In this document: one piece after another, positions 33,935 to 46,964 of the stretch
Layout of the letters: every line of letters starts with the position of its first letter
Position numbering within the stretch: position 1 is the stretch's first letter
Source: Haematobia irritans
Lineage: Eukaryota > Arthropoda > Insecta > Diptera > Muscidae
Assembly: GCF_050003625.1 (NCBI RefSeq)
Contig: NC_134400.1
Coordinates: 57,168,066 to 57,232,065, forward strand
Reading direction: 5' to 3'
Length of the DNA stretch: 64,000 bases
Notes under the pieces: generated by a model
Seen by the model: the letters and a program-made list of their open reading frames with translations, nothing else
Database searches by the model: none
Told to the model about the DNA's origin: nothing
Program-made: the position numbers and the translations under genes

Positions 33935-34853
33935 ATTTTTATACCATGCGCCACACTGTGGAACAGGGTATTATAAGTTAGTGCATATGTTTGTAACACC
34001 CAGAAGGAGACGAAATAGACACATGGTGTCTTTGGCAAAAATGCTCAGGGTGGGTCCCTGAGTCGATATAACCATGTCTGTCTGTCCGTCCGTCCGTCCG
34101 TCTGTCTGTGAACACATTTTTGTGATCAAAGTCTAGGTCGCAATTTAAGTTCAATCGCCTTCAAATTTGGCACATGTTCCTAATTTGGGTCAGAATAGAA
34201 CCCTATTGATTTTGGAAGAAATCGGTTCAGATTTAGATATAGCTCCCATATATATCTTTCGCCCGATATGGACTTATATGGCCCCAGAAGCCAGATTTTG
34301 GCCGAATTTGGTTGAAATTTTGCACTAGGAGTAAAATTAGTAGTATAGTCAAGTGTGCAAAATTTGATTGAAATCGGTTCAGATTTAGATATAGCTCCCA
34401 TATATATGTTTTTCTGATTTCGACAAAAATGGTCAAAATACCAACATTTTCCTTCTTAAATCGCCACTGCTTAGTCGAAAAGTTGTAAAAATGACTCTAA
34501 TTTTCCTAAACTTCTAATACATATATATCGAGCGATAAATCATAAATAAACTTTTGCGAAGGTTTCTTAAAATTGTTTCAGATTTAAATGTTTCTCATAT
34601 TTTTTACTAACATTGTGTTCCACCCTAGTGCATTAGCCGACTTAAATTTTGAGTCTATAGATTTGGTAGAAGTCTATCAAATTCAGTCCAGATCGAGTAA
34701 TACTTAAATGTGTGCATTTGGGACAAAACTTTATATATAGCCCCAAGGACATTTGACGGACGTGATATGGTATCGAAAATTTAGATCTACAAAGTGGTGC
34801 ATGGGTATAATATAGTCGGGCCCCGCCCGACTTTAGACTTTCCTTACTTGTTT
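33935..34853 (-). mobile_element. Mini-me-like repeat, type B, second copy
   Basis: Begins TTTTTATACCATGCGCCACA and ends GACTTTCCTTACTTGTTT, the other terminus of the family. The (GTCC)n core is at 34,085-34,105. It directly abuts the previous copy, in the same orientation. Confidence 0.75.
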
Positions 34854-34937
34854 AATTTATTGAGCAATAGGGATCAATTTTGTTAAAGTTATGATTATAG
34901 AGACATTCGTGTATAACAATGCGAACTTCTTTTGCAG

Positions 34938-35026
34938 GATAAAATAAAGATGGAAGATTTGATGGATGAGTCATTTAAGGATCTGTTGCAAATTTTAAGA
35001 GGGCAAGACTTTTACAAAAATTTAAG
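34938..35026 (+). CDS. ORF-A, first coding exon
   Basis: It lies between acceptor TTTTGCAG (34,937) and donor AAG|GTAAGT (35,027). ATG at 34,950 gives MEDLMDESFKDLLQILRGQD then FYKNLR. This looks like the start of a SAM-like helical domain, as in SAMD3-like proteins (from memory: ...QHFYE.L...G). It ends two bases into a codon. The next recognised exon needs only one extra base, so these two exons do not join in frame; either an exon is missing or an indel has broken the gene. Confidence 0.5.
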
Positions 35027-36005
35027 GTAAGTTGTTCTGTGAATATCAGTATATTAGAGTATTTGTATGTAACATTGTGGATTTGTATGTTAGTCGATCG
35101 ATCATATTGGAATTAAATTCTGGGTCGATTTATTCGATGTTCGTTTGTCTGTCTATTCGTGTATTTTAGAGTGCAAAGTGCAGCTCGCAGTAATCCGTGT
35201 GAGGTATTTATATATAGCTCTCATATATATCGTTCACCGGATTTGCACTCACAGCGGTTGATTCACGTGAAATTTTGCACACATAGCTAGAATATCAATT
35301 ATACTATCTCTACAAAATTATTTCGTTATTAGTTGCTGAGGGGGGTGTATAAGTTTGTCTTTTCGTTTGTAACACATCGAACTATGGATTTCCGTTATAT
35401 CGTCCTAGAATTTCGTTATATAATGTTGTAACCACGCTACAACTTTCTATAATTAAGCTATAATATGGTAATAATCGCTTTATAAATAAAATCTCCCAAA
35501 TCGCTTTTTGGACCAATAGAACAAATGTCCTCAATTTATTTTTAACACAAATTTTGATGAGTTCAAATATTGTTTTCATTTGAATTTATGTTGTTATTTT
35601 GTATTTATAGTTAAGTGATGCGATTTATTTACATGAAACATTGTATAATTTTCTAATTGAAATCGAATATGATTTTAAACAATTATGTTGGCGTTTTTAA
35701 ACACTCTTATAGCACATGAACAAAACAGCAAAAAAACTAATAAATAACTCAATTGTCAAGGCTAATTGTGTCTTAAGTATCCTTAATTCAATTATCTGCT
35801 TCTTTTCGAATCAATACCAAAATCGTTAATGTAAAAACAAAATCTTTAGAACTGGAGAATGTTACAACAAATTCACTCGAACCCCGTTTATTAAATTTAT
35901 TACCTCAAGATTTCATATCAAATGTAATGATAATTTATTTCGAGGAGATATTTTCAAAAAGTTACTGTATGCCTCCCATGGTAGTGGGTATTTTAGGTGG
36001 GTATT
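35027..36005. other. ORF-A intron with old repeat pieces
   Basis: Contains a decayed mini-me unit (35,200-35,345, with ATATATAGCTCTCATATATATC) and a W relic (35,740-35,870, reverse complement). Confidence 0.4.
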
Positions 36006-36007
36006 TA

Positions 36008-36523
36008 CACTCAAAAAAAAGTGAACTCTCTATTTCACTAAAGCCATATTAACTTTATATTAGTTCATAGATTCATTATGTTTGGAAAAAGTTTATTTTA
36101 GTCAAATAATTTTTTGCGTATGTTGGTTAAATGAACTAAAAACCGGGAAAAAGTTATACACAAATAAAGCATAAAGATTTCCTAATTTCGTATTTCTTAC
36201 AAAATAGTTCATTATTTCTTTAAATTTGTAAATTTTACCAAAAATGTGTCCATCATGAACTTCGTATGTCACTAAAGACATTCTTGCAATTTTGAACTCC
36301 AAGATTTCTCTTAAAACTACAAAATTTTTTTAACTACTGAAAAAATTTAGTTATGTCTAATAAATTTTCTTGAATTTGTCGAAAAATATTTACTTATTTT
36401 TGCCATATCGGAGTGATGCCAGCGCTTGTAATACCGTTTAGTTAAAATTTTCTAAAAAAGTTCCAAATTTTCTAAAATTGATCGAAAGTTATCTTTCCTG
36501 GTGGGTTCACTGTTTTTTCAGTG
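36008..36523. mobile_element. Element Z: 516-bp relative of X and Y
   Basis: Ends CACTCAAAAAAAAGTGAAC and, read inward from the right, CACTGAAAAAACAGTGAACC. It is flanked by TA (36,006-36,007 and 36,524-36,525). It holds TTAGTTCA at 36,060 and TGAACTAA at 36,132. Both ends are of the right-end type of X. It lies within an ORF-A intron. Confidence 0.8.
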
Positions 36524-36701
36524 TAGGTCGAACTTTTGGCTGTATATAGCATTGTGTTCCGTCCCAGGGCAAATGTAAAAATGTTGTCCAAATCAGTTCA
36601 GATTTAAATATAATGTAGATGGCAATAGATATTTGAGATGGTATCATATATTTTGGTCTAAAGTTCTGAAATATATAATTAAAATTGTATTGGTTTTGCA
36701 G

Positions 36702-36826
36702 ACCATGGTGTAAGCGAAGGGACATTAAAAGTTATAACACAATCTGAATTAAATGCCATTATACCTAAAAATATGTACGGCCAGCAAGTTATATTCCAAA
36801 ACAGGCAAATTATATGGCAGAAAAGT
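36702..36826 (+). CDS. ORF-A exon: SAM-like segment
   Basis: Acceptor TTTTGCAG (36,701), donor AGT|GTAAGT (36,827). The open frame is [20 protein letters not shown] then [21 protein letters not shown]. The pattern G(v)..TLK.(l)t...L..I.P...G.(r)..F......W resembles the second half of a SAM domain in SAMD3-like proteins that I recall as multi-copy in insects and fish. It ends in phase 0 and the next exon continues in phase 0, good support for a real gene. The gene product is probably a nuclear accessory protein of the transposon; that is inference. Confidence 0.6.
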
Positions 36827-36892
36827 GTAAGTATAAAATAATAGGATAACATCGGTTTTGACACACGTATTTTTATGTCATTGTTTGAATAG

Positions 36893-36975
36893 GTGTACAA
36901 TTCAGAGCAGATTGCTGGTATCAATACACCCGAGCCAATGTTTATCGATACAAACAAGGCAAGAAAGCCCGAAAT

Positions 36976-36979
<4 letters not shown>
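36893..36979 (+). CDS. ORF-A exon running into a TA microsatellite
   Basis: Acceptor TTTGAATAG (36,892), then [20 protein letters not shown] and NKARKPEM in the same phase as the exon before. The frame then enters (TA)n at about 36,976, so the exon end is obscured. A mariner sits in that (TA)n tract. Confidence 0.55.
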
Positions 36980-38147
<1,168 letters not shown>

Positions 38148-38149
38148 TA

Positions 38150-38520
38150 TATATATTGCCAAATGGGAAGTTTTTGTCTGTAAAATCGTCAGTCTTCTGG
38201 AACTTCAATTCAAGGACACAGAATCTGCATCATTGCTCAATGAAATGAAAGAAGTAAATTGCGACCATGGTACGTATCCGAAAAAAGTAGAATTAGTTTT
38301 CAAAATGGTGTCATTTTTACAATTCTATTGGAACCTTTTGCAATGAAATGAAACAATCTTTAAATTCAAATGAAACAGTGTTTAATACCTTTGAGTGTAC
38401 TACGCATAAAGTTTTTTCTAACTCAATCACGAAATAATTGACCCAATTTAACTTTAATTAAAATTTCTACAATCATGAAAATGATACTATCGTTCGGAGA
38501 ATTCATTTGAAACTACAATA
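38150..38520. other. Unassigned; may hold lost ORF-A sequence
   Basis: A frame at 38,150-38,346 (KWEVFVCKIVSLLELQF...) is open, but I recognise nothing and no strong splice sites border it. Confidence 0.25.
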
Positions 38521-38521
38521 T

Positions 38522-40668
38522 AAACAAGTATATACGGCCTTAAGATCGGCCAGGCCGAAGCTTATGTACCCTCCATCATGGATTGCGTAAAAACTTCTTC
38601 TAAACACTGCCATCAAGAATCGAATTACTTAAGTTGCGGTAACGCTTGCCGATGGCAAGGTATCTTAAAACCTCCTAACACCATCTTCTAAATTGATGTA
38701 AGTCCAGACGTGGTATATATTAAATCAAAAAAGATCGATCCAATACGTATATAATTCAGTTTGACAAAGTAGACATAAAATTTTGACAAAATTTTCTACA
38801 GAAGTAAAATTTTCACAAAATTTTCTATAGAAATAAAAATTTTGACAAAATTTTCTACAGAAATAAAATTTTAACAAAATTTTCTATGGAAATAAACTTT
38901 TGACAAAATTTTCTATAGAAATAAAATCTTGGTAGATTGTTTTTGGCTCGAGTGGAAACCATGATTATGAACCGAATAAAATTTGAACAAAATCTTCTAT
39001 AGAAATAAAATTTTGACAAAATTTTCTATAGAAATAAAATTTTGACAATGATGAAAATTCTATTATGAACCGAATAAAATTTTAACAAACCTTTCTCTAG
39101 AAATAAAATTTTGACAAAATTTTCTCTAGAAATAAAATTTTGGTAGATTATTTTTGGCTCTAGTGGCAACTATGATTATGAACCGATATGGACCAATTTT
39201 TGTGTGATTGGACCAATTTTGGTATGGTTGTTAGCGACCATATACTAACACCACGTTCCTAATTTGAACCGGATCGGATGAATTTTGCTCCTCCAAGAGG
39301 CTCCGGAGGTCAAATCTGGAGAACGTTTTATATGGGGGCTATATATAATTATGGACCGATATGGACCAATTCTGGCACGGTTGTTAAAGATCATATACTA
39401 ACACCATGTTCCAAATTACAACCGGATTGGATGAAATTTGCTTCTCTTGGAAACTTCGCAAGCCAAATCTGGGGATCGGTTTATATGGGGGCTATATATA
39501 ATTATGAACCGATGTTGACCAATTTTTGCATAGTTGTTAGAGACCATATACCAATATCATGTACCAAATTTCAGGCGGATCGGATGAAATTTGCTTCTCT
39601 TTGAGGCTCCGCAACCCAAATCTAGGGATCGGTTTATATGGACGCTATATATAATTATGGACCGATGTGGACCAATTTTTGAATGGTTGTTAGAGACCAT
39701 ATACCAATACCATGTACCAAATTTCAGCCGGATCGGATGCAATTTGCTTCTCTTTGAGGCTTCGCAAGCCAAATCTGGGGATCGGTTTATATGGGGGCTA
39801 TATATAATTATGGACCGATGTGGACCAATTTTTGCATGATTCTTAGAGACCACATACCAACACCATGTACCAAATTTCAGCCGGATCGGATGAAATACGC
39901 TTCTCTTAGAGGCTCCACAAGCCAAATCTGGGGATCGGTTTATATGGGGGCTATATATAATTAAGGACCGATATGGACCAATTTTTGTATGACTGTTAGA
40001 GACCATATACCAATACCATGTACCAAATTTCAGCCGGATCGGATGCAATTTGCTTCTCTTTAAGGCTTCGCAAGCCAAATCTGGGGATCGGTTTATATGG
40101 GGGCTATATATAATTAAGGACCGATATGGACCAATTTTTGCACGGTTGTTAGGGACCATATACCAACACCATGTACCAAATTTCAGCCGAATCGGATGAA
40201 ATTTGCTTCTCTTTTAGGCTCCGCAAGCCAAATCTGGGGATCGGTTTATATGGGGGCTATATATAATTATGAACCGATGTGGACCAATTTTTGCATGGTT
40301 GTTAGAGACCATATACCAACACCATATACCAAATTTCAGCCGGATCGGATGAAATATGCTTCTGTTAGAGGCTCCACAAGCCAAATCTGAGGGTCCCTTT
40401 ATATGGGTGCTATACGTAAAAGTGGACCGATATGGCCCATTTTCAATACCATCCGACCAACATCGATAACAACTACTTGTGCCAAGTTTCAAGTCGATAG
40501 CTTGTTTCGTTCGGAAGTTAGCATGATTTCAACAGACGGACGGACGGACGGACATTCTTAGATCGACTCAGAATTTCACCACGACCCAGAATATATATAC
40601 TTTATGGGGTCTTAGAGCAATATTTCGATGTGTTACAAACCCCCATCCTATGATGGAGGGTATAAAAA
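38522..40668 (+). mobile_element. Mini-me-like repeat, type A, complete
   Basis: AAACAAGTATATACGGCC to GGAGGGTATAAAAA, with minisatellite (38,765-39,145), about eight ~152-bp units (39,230-40,400) and a (GACG)n core at 40,537-40,555. Very similar to 6,564-8,535. Confidence 0.75.
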
Positions 40669-41189
40669 TTATTAGATTTCGTCGGTCATTTCAACAAATT
40701 TTTTAATTGGTTCATTGAAAATTAATATTATTTTGGTCGCAAACCCCAATTAACTCTTTAATGAAATTATTTATTGTTTTACTAATTATTTATTTTAATC
40801 TTTTTACCCGTAAATAAAATTAATGTCCTGTAATTTTTTATGAGATAAAACTTTCTACAAGCTAATTTTCCTATTATAATTGGATTTTTGTTTGGCCAGA
40901 ATGTAATGGACCAATGTATGTTTATAAAACTTATATTTTTAATTTTAACTAGTTTTTGATTTAATTTAATGTTAATTGGTATAATTATTAAATATTTTAT
41001 TTATATTCTAAATAAAAACGTAAGCATTTGCAATCATTTTCCTGGTTGACTTTTTTGATTAAATTAATATTTTAACTAAAACAGTAAACATTGTCAATCA
41101 TTGAATTTATGTGCATTAGTTAATATTTGATGCTTATTTAAAAGAGCCTTTCTATTACATAAAAAAATTTCTTATATTTTATTTCATAG
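40669..41189. other. ORF-A intron, AT-rich
   Basis: No repeat recognised. It ends in a pyrimidine-rich acceptor, TTATATTTTATTTCATAG. Confidence 0.4.
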
Positions 41190-41680
41190 GTAAACGCAAC
41201 AATATTATATTAAACATTATCCATTACATATTAAAGCCGTCAAATCGGAAATCGATTTTATCCGAATATAGAAAGCGAAAATATATAAAAGCTACAATTA
41301 CTGACTCACAAAGAGCATTTTTAATGTGGGCTCCTAATTTAGCAGAACTTAACTCAGATATTAAAATATTAGTCGGTAGATACAGCAAATCTGAAACATT
41401 ACAGCCATTAATTTGCGCTGTCGGGAGTTCCGTCGCAGAGCTAACAGATTTCTATGTTCTTTGTGGCAATGTGTTTTACAAAGCTCAAAATATAGTTAAT
41501 TCGATTGAAATTTGTTTCAAAGCATTTCATACGCTTAATTTAAAATACCCTCGTGAATGTAGCAATCTATGGTATTTTATTCAAGAATATTTTTATGATA
41601 TAAAACTGTCTAACAGTGAAAAAAATAATACTGTCGTTAGTATTTTAAATGATACAATTCACGTCAATGACACAAATTAA
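41190..41680 (+). CDS. ORF-A last exon (SAMD3-like C-terminus)
   Basis: Acceptor at 41,189; the frame opens at 41,192 with KRNNIILNIIHYILKPSNRK, SILSEYRKRKYIKATITDSQ, then RAFLMWAPNLAELNSDIKIL, SETLQPLICAVG, ELTDFYVLCGNVFYKAQN, SIEICFKAFHTLNLKYPREC and NLWYFIQEYFYDI, stop at 41,680. The pattern TLQPF.(i/v).VG ... FY(v)......Y.......(l)(d).(C/S)FK.(f)H.L...YP.(e)...(v)W..IQ...Y.I is one I recall from the C-terminus of SAMD3-like proteins, multi-copy in insects and fish. About 160 residues, no stop. The middle of the protein is not found between 36,980 and 41,190, so the gene is probably incomplete. Confidence 0.65.
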
Positions 41681-41688
41681 GTTCTAAG

Positions 41689-43028
41689 TTTTTATACCCT
41701 TCACCACTACTGTGGTACAGGGTATAATAAGTTTGTGCATTTGTATGTAACGCCAAGAAATAATTGTCATAGACCCATCCTTTAGTATACCGATCGGCTT
41801 AGAATTAAATTCTGAGTCGATTTAGCGATGTCCGTCTGTCTGTCTGTCCGTCCGTCTGTCTGTATATGTAATTTTGTGCACAAAGTACAGGTCGCAGTTT
41901 AAGTCCGATCGTCCTCAAATTTGACATAACGTCTTTCTTCGGGTAGAAGACAATCGCTATTGATTTTGGAAAAAATCGGTTCAGATTTAGATATAGCTGC
42001 CATATATAGTTATCACCCATTTGATCATAATTCACGTATTTATGAACCGACGTTCTTCAAATTTTGTACATCTGAATGTTTTGTCAGTCCCGTAAAAACT
42101 GCCAAATATCAGCTAAATCGGTTCAGATTTATATATAGCTCCCATATATATCTTTCGTCCGATTTGGACTTATATGGCCCCAAAAGTGAGAGTTTTGCCC
42201 TGATTTGCTTCAAATTTTGCACAACGAGTACGTTTGATAGTATCGTTAATTGTGCCAAATTTAGTTGAAATCGGTTCAGATTTAGATATAGCTCCCCTAT
42301 ATATCTTTCGTCCGATTTTGACTTATATGGCTTCAAAAGCCAGAGTTTTGCCCTGATTTGATTAAAATTCATTCGCCCGATTTAGACTAATATGCCCACA
42401 GAGGCAAAAGTGCTACTATGATTTACGTGAAATTTTGCAGAGGGAGTAGAATTGAACTTGAAACTTTGCACAGGCATTAGTATTAAGGTTCTGCATATGC
42501 GTGTTTATTTTGGTTGAAATCGGTTCAGATTTTGATATAGCTCCCTTATATATCTTTCGTCCGATTTTCCGTCATATGACCACAGAGGTCAAAATTGTTA
42601 TCCGATTTCGATATAGATTCCATATATATGTTTTTCCTATTTAGGCAAAACTGGCCGAAATACCTACATTTTCCTTGTCAAATCGCCACTGCTAAGTCGA
42701 AAACTTATCAAAATGACTCAAATTTTCCTATTACTGTATTACACATCTATCGACCGATAAATCATAAATACACTTTTGCGAAGTTGCCTCAAAATTGGTT
42801 CATATTTAAATGTTTCCTATATTTTTTACTAACATTGTGTTCCACCTCAGCGCATTAGCCGACTTAAATGTAAAATCTATAAGTAATGCAGAACTCTGTA
42901 CAGATCTGCTCATATATCATCCAACACATTGGACGGATTTGATAAGGTATCGAAAAGGTGGACTTACAAAGTGGTGAAGGGTATAATATAGTCGGCCCCG
43001 CCCGACTTTAGACTTTCCTTACTTGTTT
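41689..43028 (-). mobile_element. Mini-me-like repeat, type D
   Basis: TTTTTATACCCTTCACCACT to GACTTTCCTTACTTGTTT, with a GTCYGTCYGTC core at 41,830-41,860 and units of TTCAGATTTAGATATAGCTC. It sits just after the ORF-A stop and probably replaced its 3' UTR. Confidence 0.75.
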
Positions 43029-43816
43029 AATTAATAGTCGATAAGTCTAATAAGTCCTTCGATTATTGTCGATTCGCGTTAAGTCATTGAGAAATTTTTG
43101 TTTTTTATTTTATTAGGGCCAAAATAACACACATTTATTATAATTATTACGTTCATATACGTTTTTAAAATGAAAACCGAATGTTTTGTGTGTAAAAAAA
43201 ATGTATGACTGTGAACAACTTCTGTCACACATTAAAATTTTACACAAAGTACCACCAAACAATAGATACCTCTGCACTATAAACACATGTACACAACCGT
43301 TTTCGACTTTCAAATCGTATGCTAAACATATTCGAAAGAAGTTTATGGATATTAGAAAACCAAGCTCTTCCATTATCGTTCACAGTTCTAACTTTTTTAG
43401 AATTTCGGAAACCAATTACAGTGTAATAGATTTCGAAATTCAGGAATTGCCAAGCGCTCAAACTATATTCGATAAAAATGTAGACTATTCTCTATTAAAC
43501 CAAAAATATTTTGAATTTTCGCTACAAAATTATTCGAATAAATCGTTTCCTAGAAAGGAAGCATTGAACATTCAGATGAATATTCAAAAATGTATTACAT
43601 TCCCCATTCGAGACCAACTTGAAACTATACTGAAAGCATTTACTTTACAATAACATGATTGCGGCATCCAAATGTTAACAGACATTATGGACTTTTGCGG
43701 TAACCCATTTAAAGAAATAACTACCGAACATAACTTTTTGAAACAAATGTTGAGCAAAGACTTATTTCAAACACCAACTGTAGTGAATGTCGACAATACA
43801 CTATCCAAGCGTACTT

Positions 43817-44236
43817 TTCAACCGTCGAACTGAACGGACGTGTTTTCTAATAGCGAAGTATTTCATCGTAATAAGTACTTATTACGAATTTCACGTGTGG
43901 TGGAAATAATAAACCACCATGCAGCGAAATTCAAAGTCATCCACTGGGTTGCTAACTTCAGGGCCCAGTGGACGGGTAACGACTGAAGTTATAAATTTGA
44001 GCAGCGACCAAGAGTCAGGCCCAATTAGTCGACCTGTAGACGGGTCGACTGGCGGTGACACTTTGGCAAGTCGAACCTTTTCTAAGGTGACGACATCAAA
44101 AGGAGGCAATCCCTCTCGAAAGAGATTCAAGGAACGAATAAATGCTTTGTTTATCCTAAAGAAATTAGGATCAGTCGACCCAAGCACGTTGTCGGCTAAG
44201 CAAAGCGATTCCTTAAAATGGGCTCAAGGAATTCTT
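43817..44236 (+). mobile_element. LINE 5'-end fragment inside ORF-B
   Basis: It matches LINE 918-1,337 with only a few differences (for example GGGCATCGACC to GAGCAGCGACC), from the 5' start to AAGGAATTCTTG. It keeps the 5' end and lacks the 3' end, the reverse of normal LINE truncation. A later deletion that removed the rest of the LINE together with part of ORF-B would explain it. Confidence 0.9.
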
Positions 44237-45272
44237 GTAATATTTTTATATGCGCTTTAAGACGAAAGACGTGAAAATTAAAGGAAATGACGTTTGGTTT
44301 TTTAAGTTAAACGAAATTTTCAACGACTTGCAAACAAATGGAATTGAAGTAATTACCGGTTTGGGAACAAAAACAATATATTTCAGTTTAGGTCTTATCA
44401 TTGGAGATAATTTAGCGTTGAATAACATTTTGGGTTTTTCAAAATCATTTTCCTCGAAATTTTATTGTGCAAAATGAGTAGCCAAGAAACAAAAGTCGCT
44501 TCAGAAGAAGATGTTGCACTTCTGCGTAATTTAAAAAACTATACGGAAGATGTACTATTAAATGACCCAGAAAATACAGGCATTCGGGAAAATTCGGTAT
44601 TTAATAAACTAAACAATTATAACGTTGTAAACAATTTATATGCAGACCTTTTACACGATGTCTTCGAAGGGGTTTTAAGGTACGATTTATGACATATTTT
44701 GCAACATTTCATCAAGAGTAAACATTTTGATTTAGATTTATTAAATATTCGAAAACAACAATTCCATTACAGTGATTCTGAAAAAGGAAATATATCGAAA
44801 CCAAGAGAATTGAATAGCTTGAAAACTTTCCGATTGAAAATGACAGGCAGAGAAATGTTGACATTTGCGCATTTTTTGCCGTTAATGGTAGGGGATTTAC
44901 TGGAGAGGGATAATGTGGTTTGGGACTTTCTAATAAATTTAGAAGAAATGTTAGATTTATTACTATTGTTTGAATATTCTCTTTTACAACTTACAGACCT
45001 TCAGTCGATAATTTCTTGGCATAACATTAAGTACACTGAAATTTTTTCAAATACTTTAAAACCCAAACATCATTTCTTATTGCACTACATAAAAATTATT
45101 AAGCACTCTGGACCTTTAATTTCTTTGTGGACATTCAGTTTTGAATCTAAGCATAGGGAACTTAAAATGTACACAAAAAATATAACTTCTCGAAAAAATG
45201 TTTTGTTTATCCATAGGAAAAAAGTTCAGTATTGCTGTCGCACAATATTTGCAGAGCTTTGAGAAGCAAATA

Positions 45273-45308
45273 TACAATTCGTGACTCCGAAATATACAAT
45301 TCGTGACT
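45273..45308. repeat. 18-bp direct duplication in ORF-B
   Basis: ATACAATTCGTGACTCCG occurs twice in a row, separated by AAAT-type linker, near the C-terminal part of ORF-B. Confidence 0.8.
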
Positions 45309-45667
45309 CCGACTTTTTCTCCGAATTACAAATACCTGTAAACCGTGAAAATTGGGATGATTGCGTATGTCTTTTGTATTACGAAAGGTACGGAACAAAA
45401 TATAAAAAGCGAAATGTTATTTATTTTTACAATCCAATCTTTGAGCCATATATAATTCGAGAGATATACTTATTCCGCGATTGTCCACATTTTTTATGTC
45501 AGAAAATAAAAACTTTGAATTACGACCGTCATTTCCTTTCCTATTCAATAGAAACTCAATACGCAGATTACGCTACCTTTGTAGCGAACGACATTAAATC
45601 TACTCCCATTCCTATTAACACTGTAAATAGTAAATACTTTCTTCGACCTAAACCCTTATTTCAATAA

Positions 45668-46950
45668 ATATGTTTACAGTACATGCAAAGAAATAATTTT
45701 ACACGAAAGAATCTTTTTCATTGGAAAAATTCGTTTCGATTTTCACTTTTCTTTTACAATTAAGTTTATGGATGTTAATAGTAATAAAGAAATTTGGAAA
45801 AGATAATTATTTTTTTTTTAATTTTACCACATTCATTTGATTTTCATAACAAACCCCGAACGTGTTTCTTACATAGATTGTAAAATGTTTTATTATAATA
45901 AATGTGTGCTTTGTTATTCTATGCATAAGTTCAAATTGAACTTTACATTATTTAAATTATTATTTTTTTTTAATTCCTAAATACAACAAAATTTCTAACG
46001 AAATTCAAATTTTACAATTATTTTCCACACTTAGGTATTATTCTATCGTTTAAAAGTATATTTATATAAGATAAAAGTATACTCGAACAAATTTCAACCA
46101 TTGACTTTAAATGTTGTTATGAGTCTTCAATGTTTTGTTACTTATCAAAAATGTAATCAATTTATAACACTGTAAATTTTTTAAAAGATTCCGAATCTTT
46201 ATATTATATTTTTATACAATATTAAATAAGTAAACAAACTCACAAAAAGAAATGTAACTGCAATCATAAACTTAATATTAAAAGTATACTTTATGTATAT
46301 TCATTGATGTCAAAGAAGATATTTTCAATAATAAAATATATTTTTCTATACCAAATTATGTTGAAACTACTGTCTACTTTATTGCAAATTGTATTATGGT
46401 AGGTATTAACCTGTGCATTTCTAACTAAACTATTAAATTAGTTTATCATAAATATTTTATTATCTGTAATTTCATTTAATTTTATTCTTAGTTAAAAATT
46501 ATTAAAAATTTGAACTAAGTTTACTATAATTCGGGGTACAACGACCTCAATTTCAAAAATTATTTGAACAACTCCAGTATAGTTTAACATAGAATGGTTG
46601 CAAATATTCATATATGCCAGCATGTTGTCAGTTCTTTCAAGTTCATATCATTTCTAAGTGAAGGAATATTATTATATGTAATAGTGTGGTATTCTCCAAG
46701 TCTAGAAAAACTAAAGCAACATAACCAATAGTTCATTTTATTACTTAAGACGAATATTTTTACTATATTTGGGTTTGAAAATGGTATTAAATAGTAGAAA
46801 TGAACTAAAGTGTGATGCAATAAATTTACTTATATCTTAGAAAACCATAAACTTAACTAGGCGAAAAAAATCTTTGGCGCCAAATCATGGTCATTCTTAC
46901 TACAGATTAGTTCATTTTTCGTTGATTTTGGGTTCACTTTTTTTTCGGTG
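45668..46950. other. Right terminal region of element X
   Basis: AT-rich, non-coding. AATAAA directly follows the ORF-B stop (45,664-45,669). Octamers TGAACTAA at 46,511 and 46,801 and TTAGTTCA at 46,907 lie near the terminus. Part of it (45,833-45,965) recurs at 50,974-51,112. Confidence 0.6.
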
Positions 46951-46964
46951 CAATGGCGTATGTG

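Larger units (their letters stand above)
43170..45667 (+). pseudogene. ORF-B: C2H2 / DxxHDxxEG putative transposase
   Basis: Pieces read in order: MKTECFVCKK (ATG 43,170), a frameshift in an A-run at ~43,194, then YDCEQLLSHIKILHK and YLCTINTCTQPF...HIRKKF (C2H2-type fingers). FCGNPFKEITTEHNFLKQML follows near 43,690. A LINE fragment lies at 43,817-44,236. Then NEIFNDLQTNGIEVITGLGT, IIGDNLALNNILGFSKSFSS, a frameshift at ~44,472, DLLHDVFEGVLRYDL (44,645-44,690) and a TGA. LKMTGREMLTFAHFLPLMVG, LKPKHHFLLHYIKII and FESKHRELKMYTKNITSRKN come next, and a C-terminal part ends 45,667. I recall this arrangement as a repeated insect family. The DxxHD motif is like that of CACTA-type transposases, so I infer a CMC transposase. 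It has at least two frameshifts, two stops and a missing segment. Confidence 0.7.

Noticed and set aside
39557..40159. 200-codon open frame on the minus strand
   Set aside because: Translation of the type-A ~152-bp array, not a gene.
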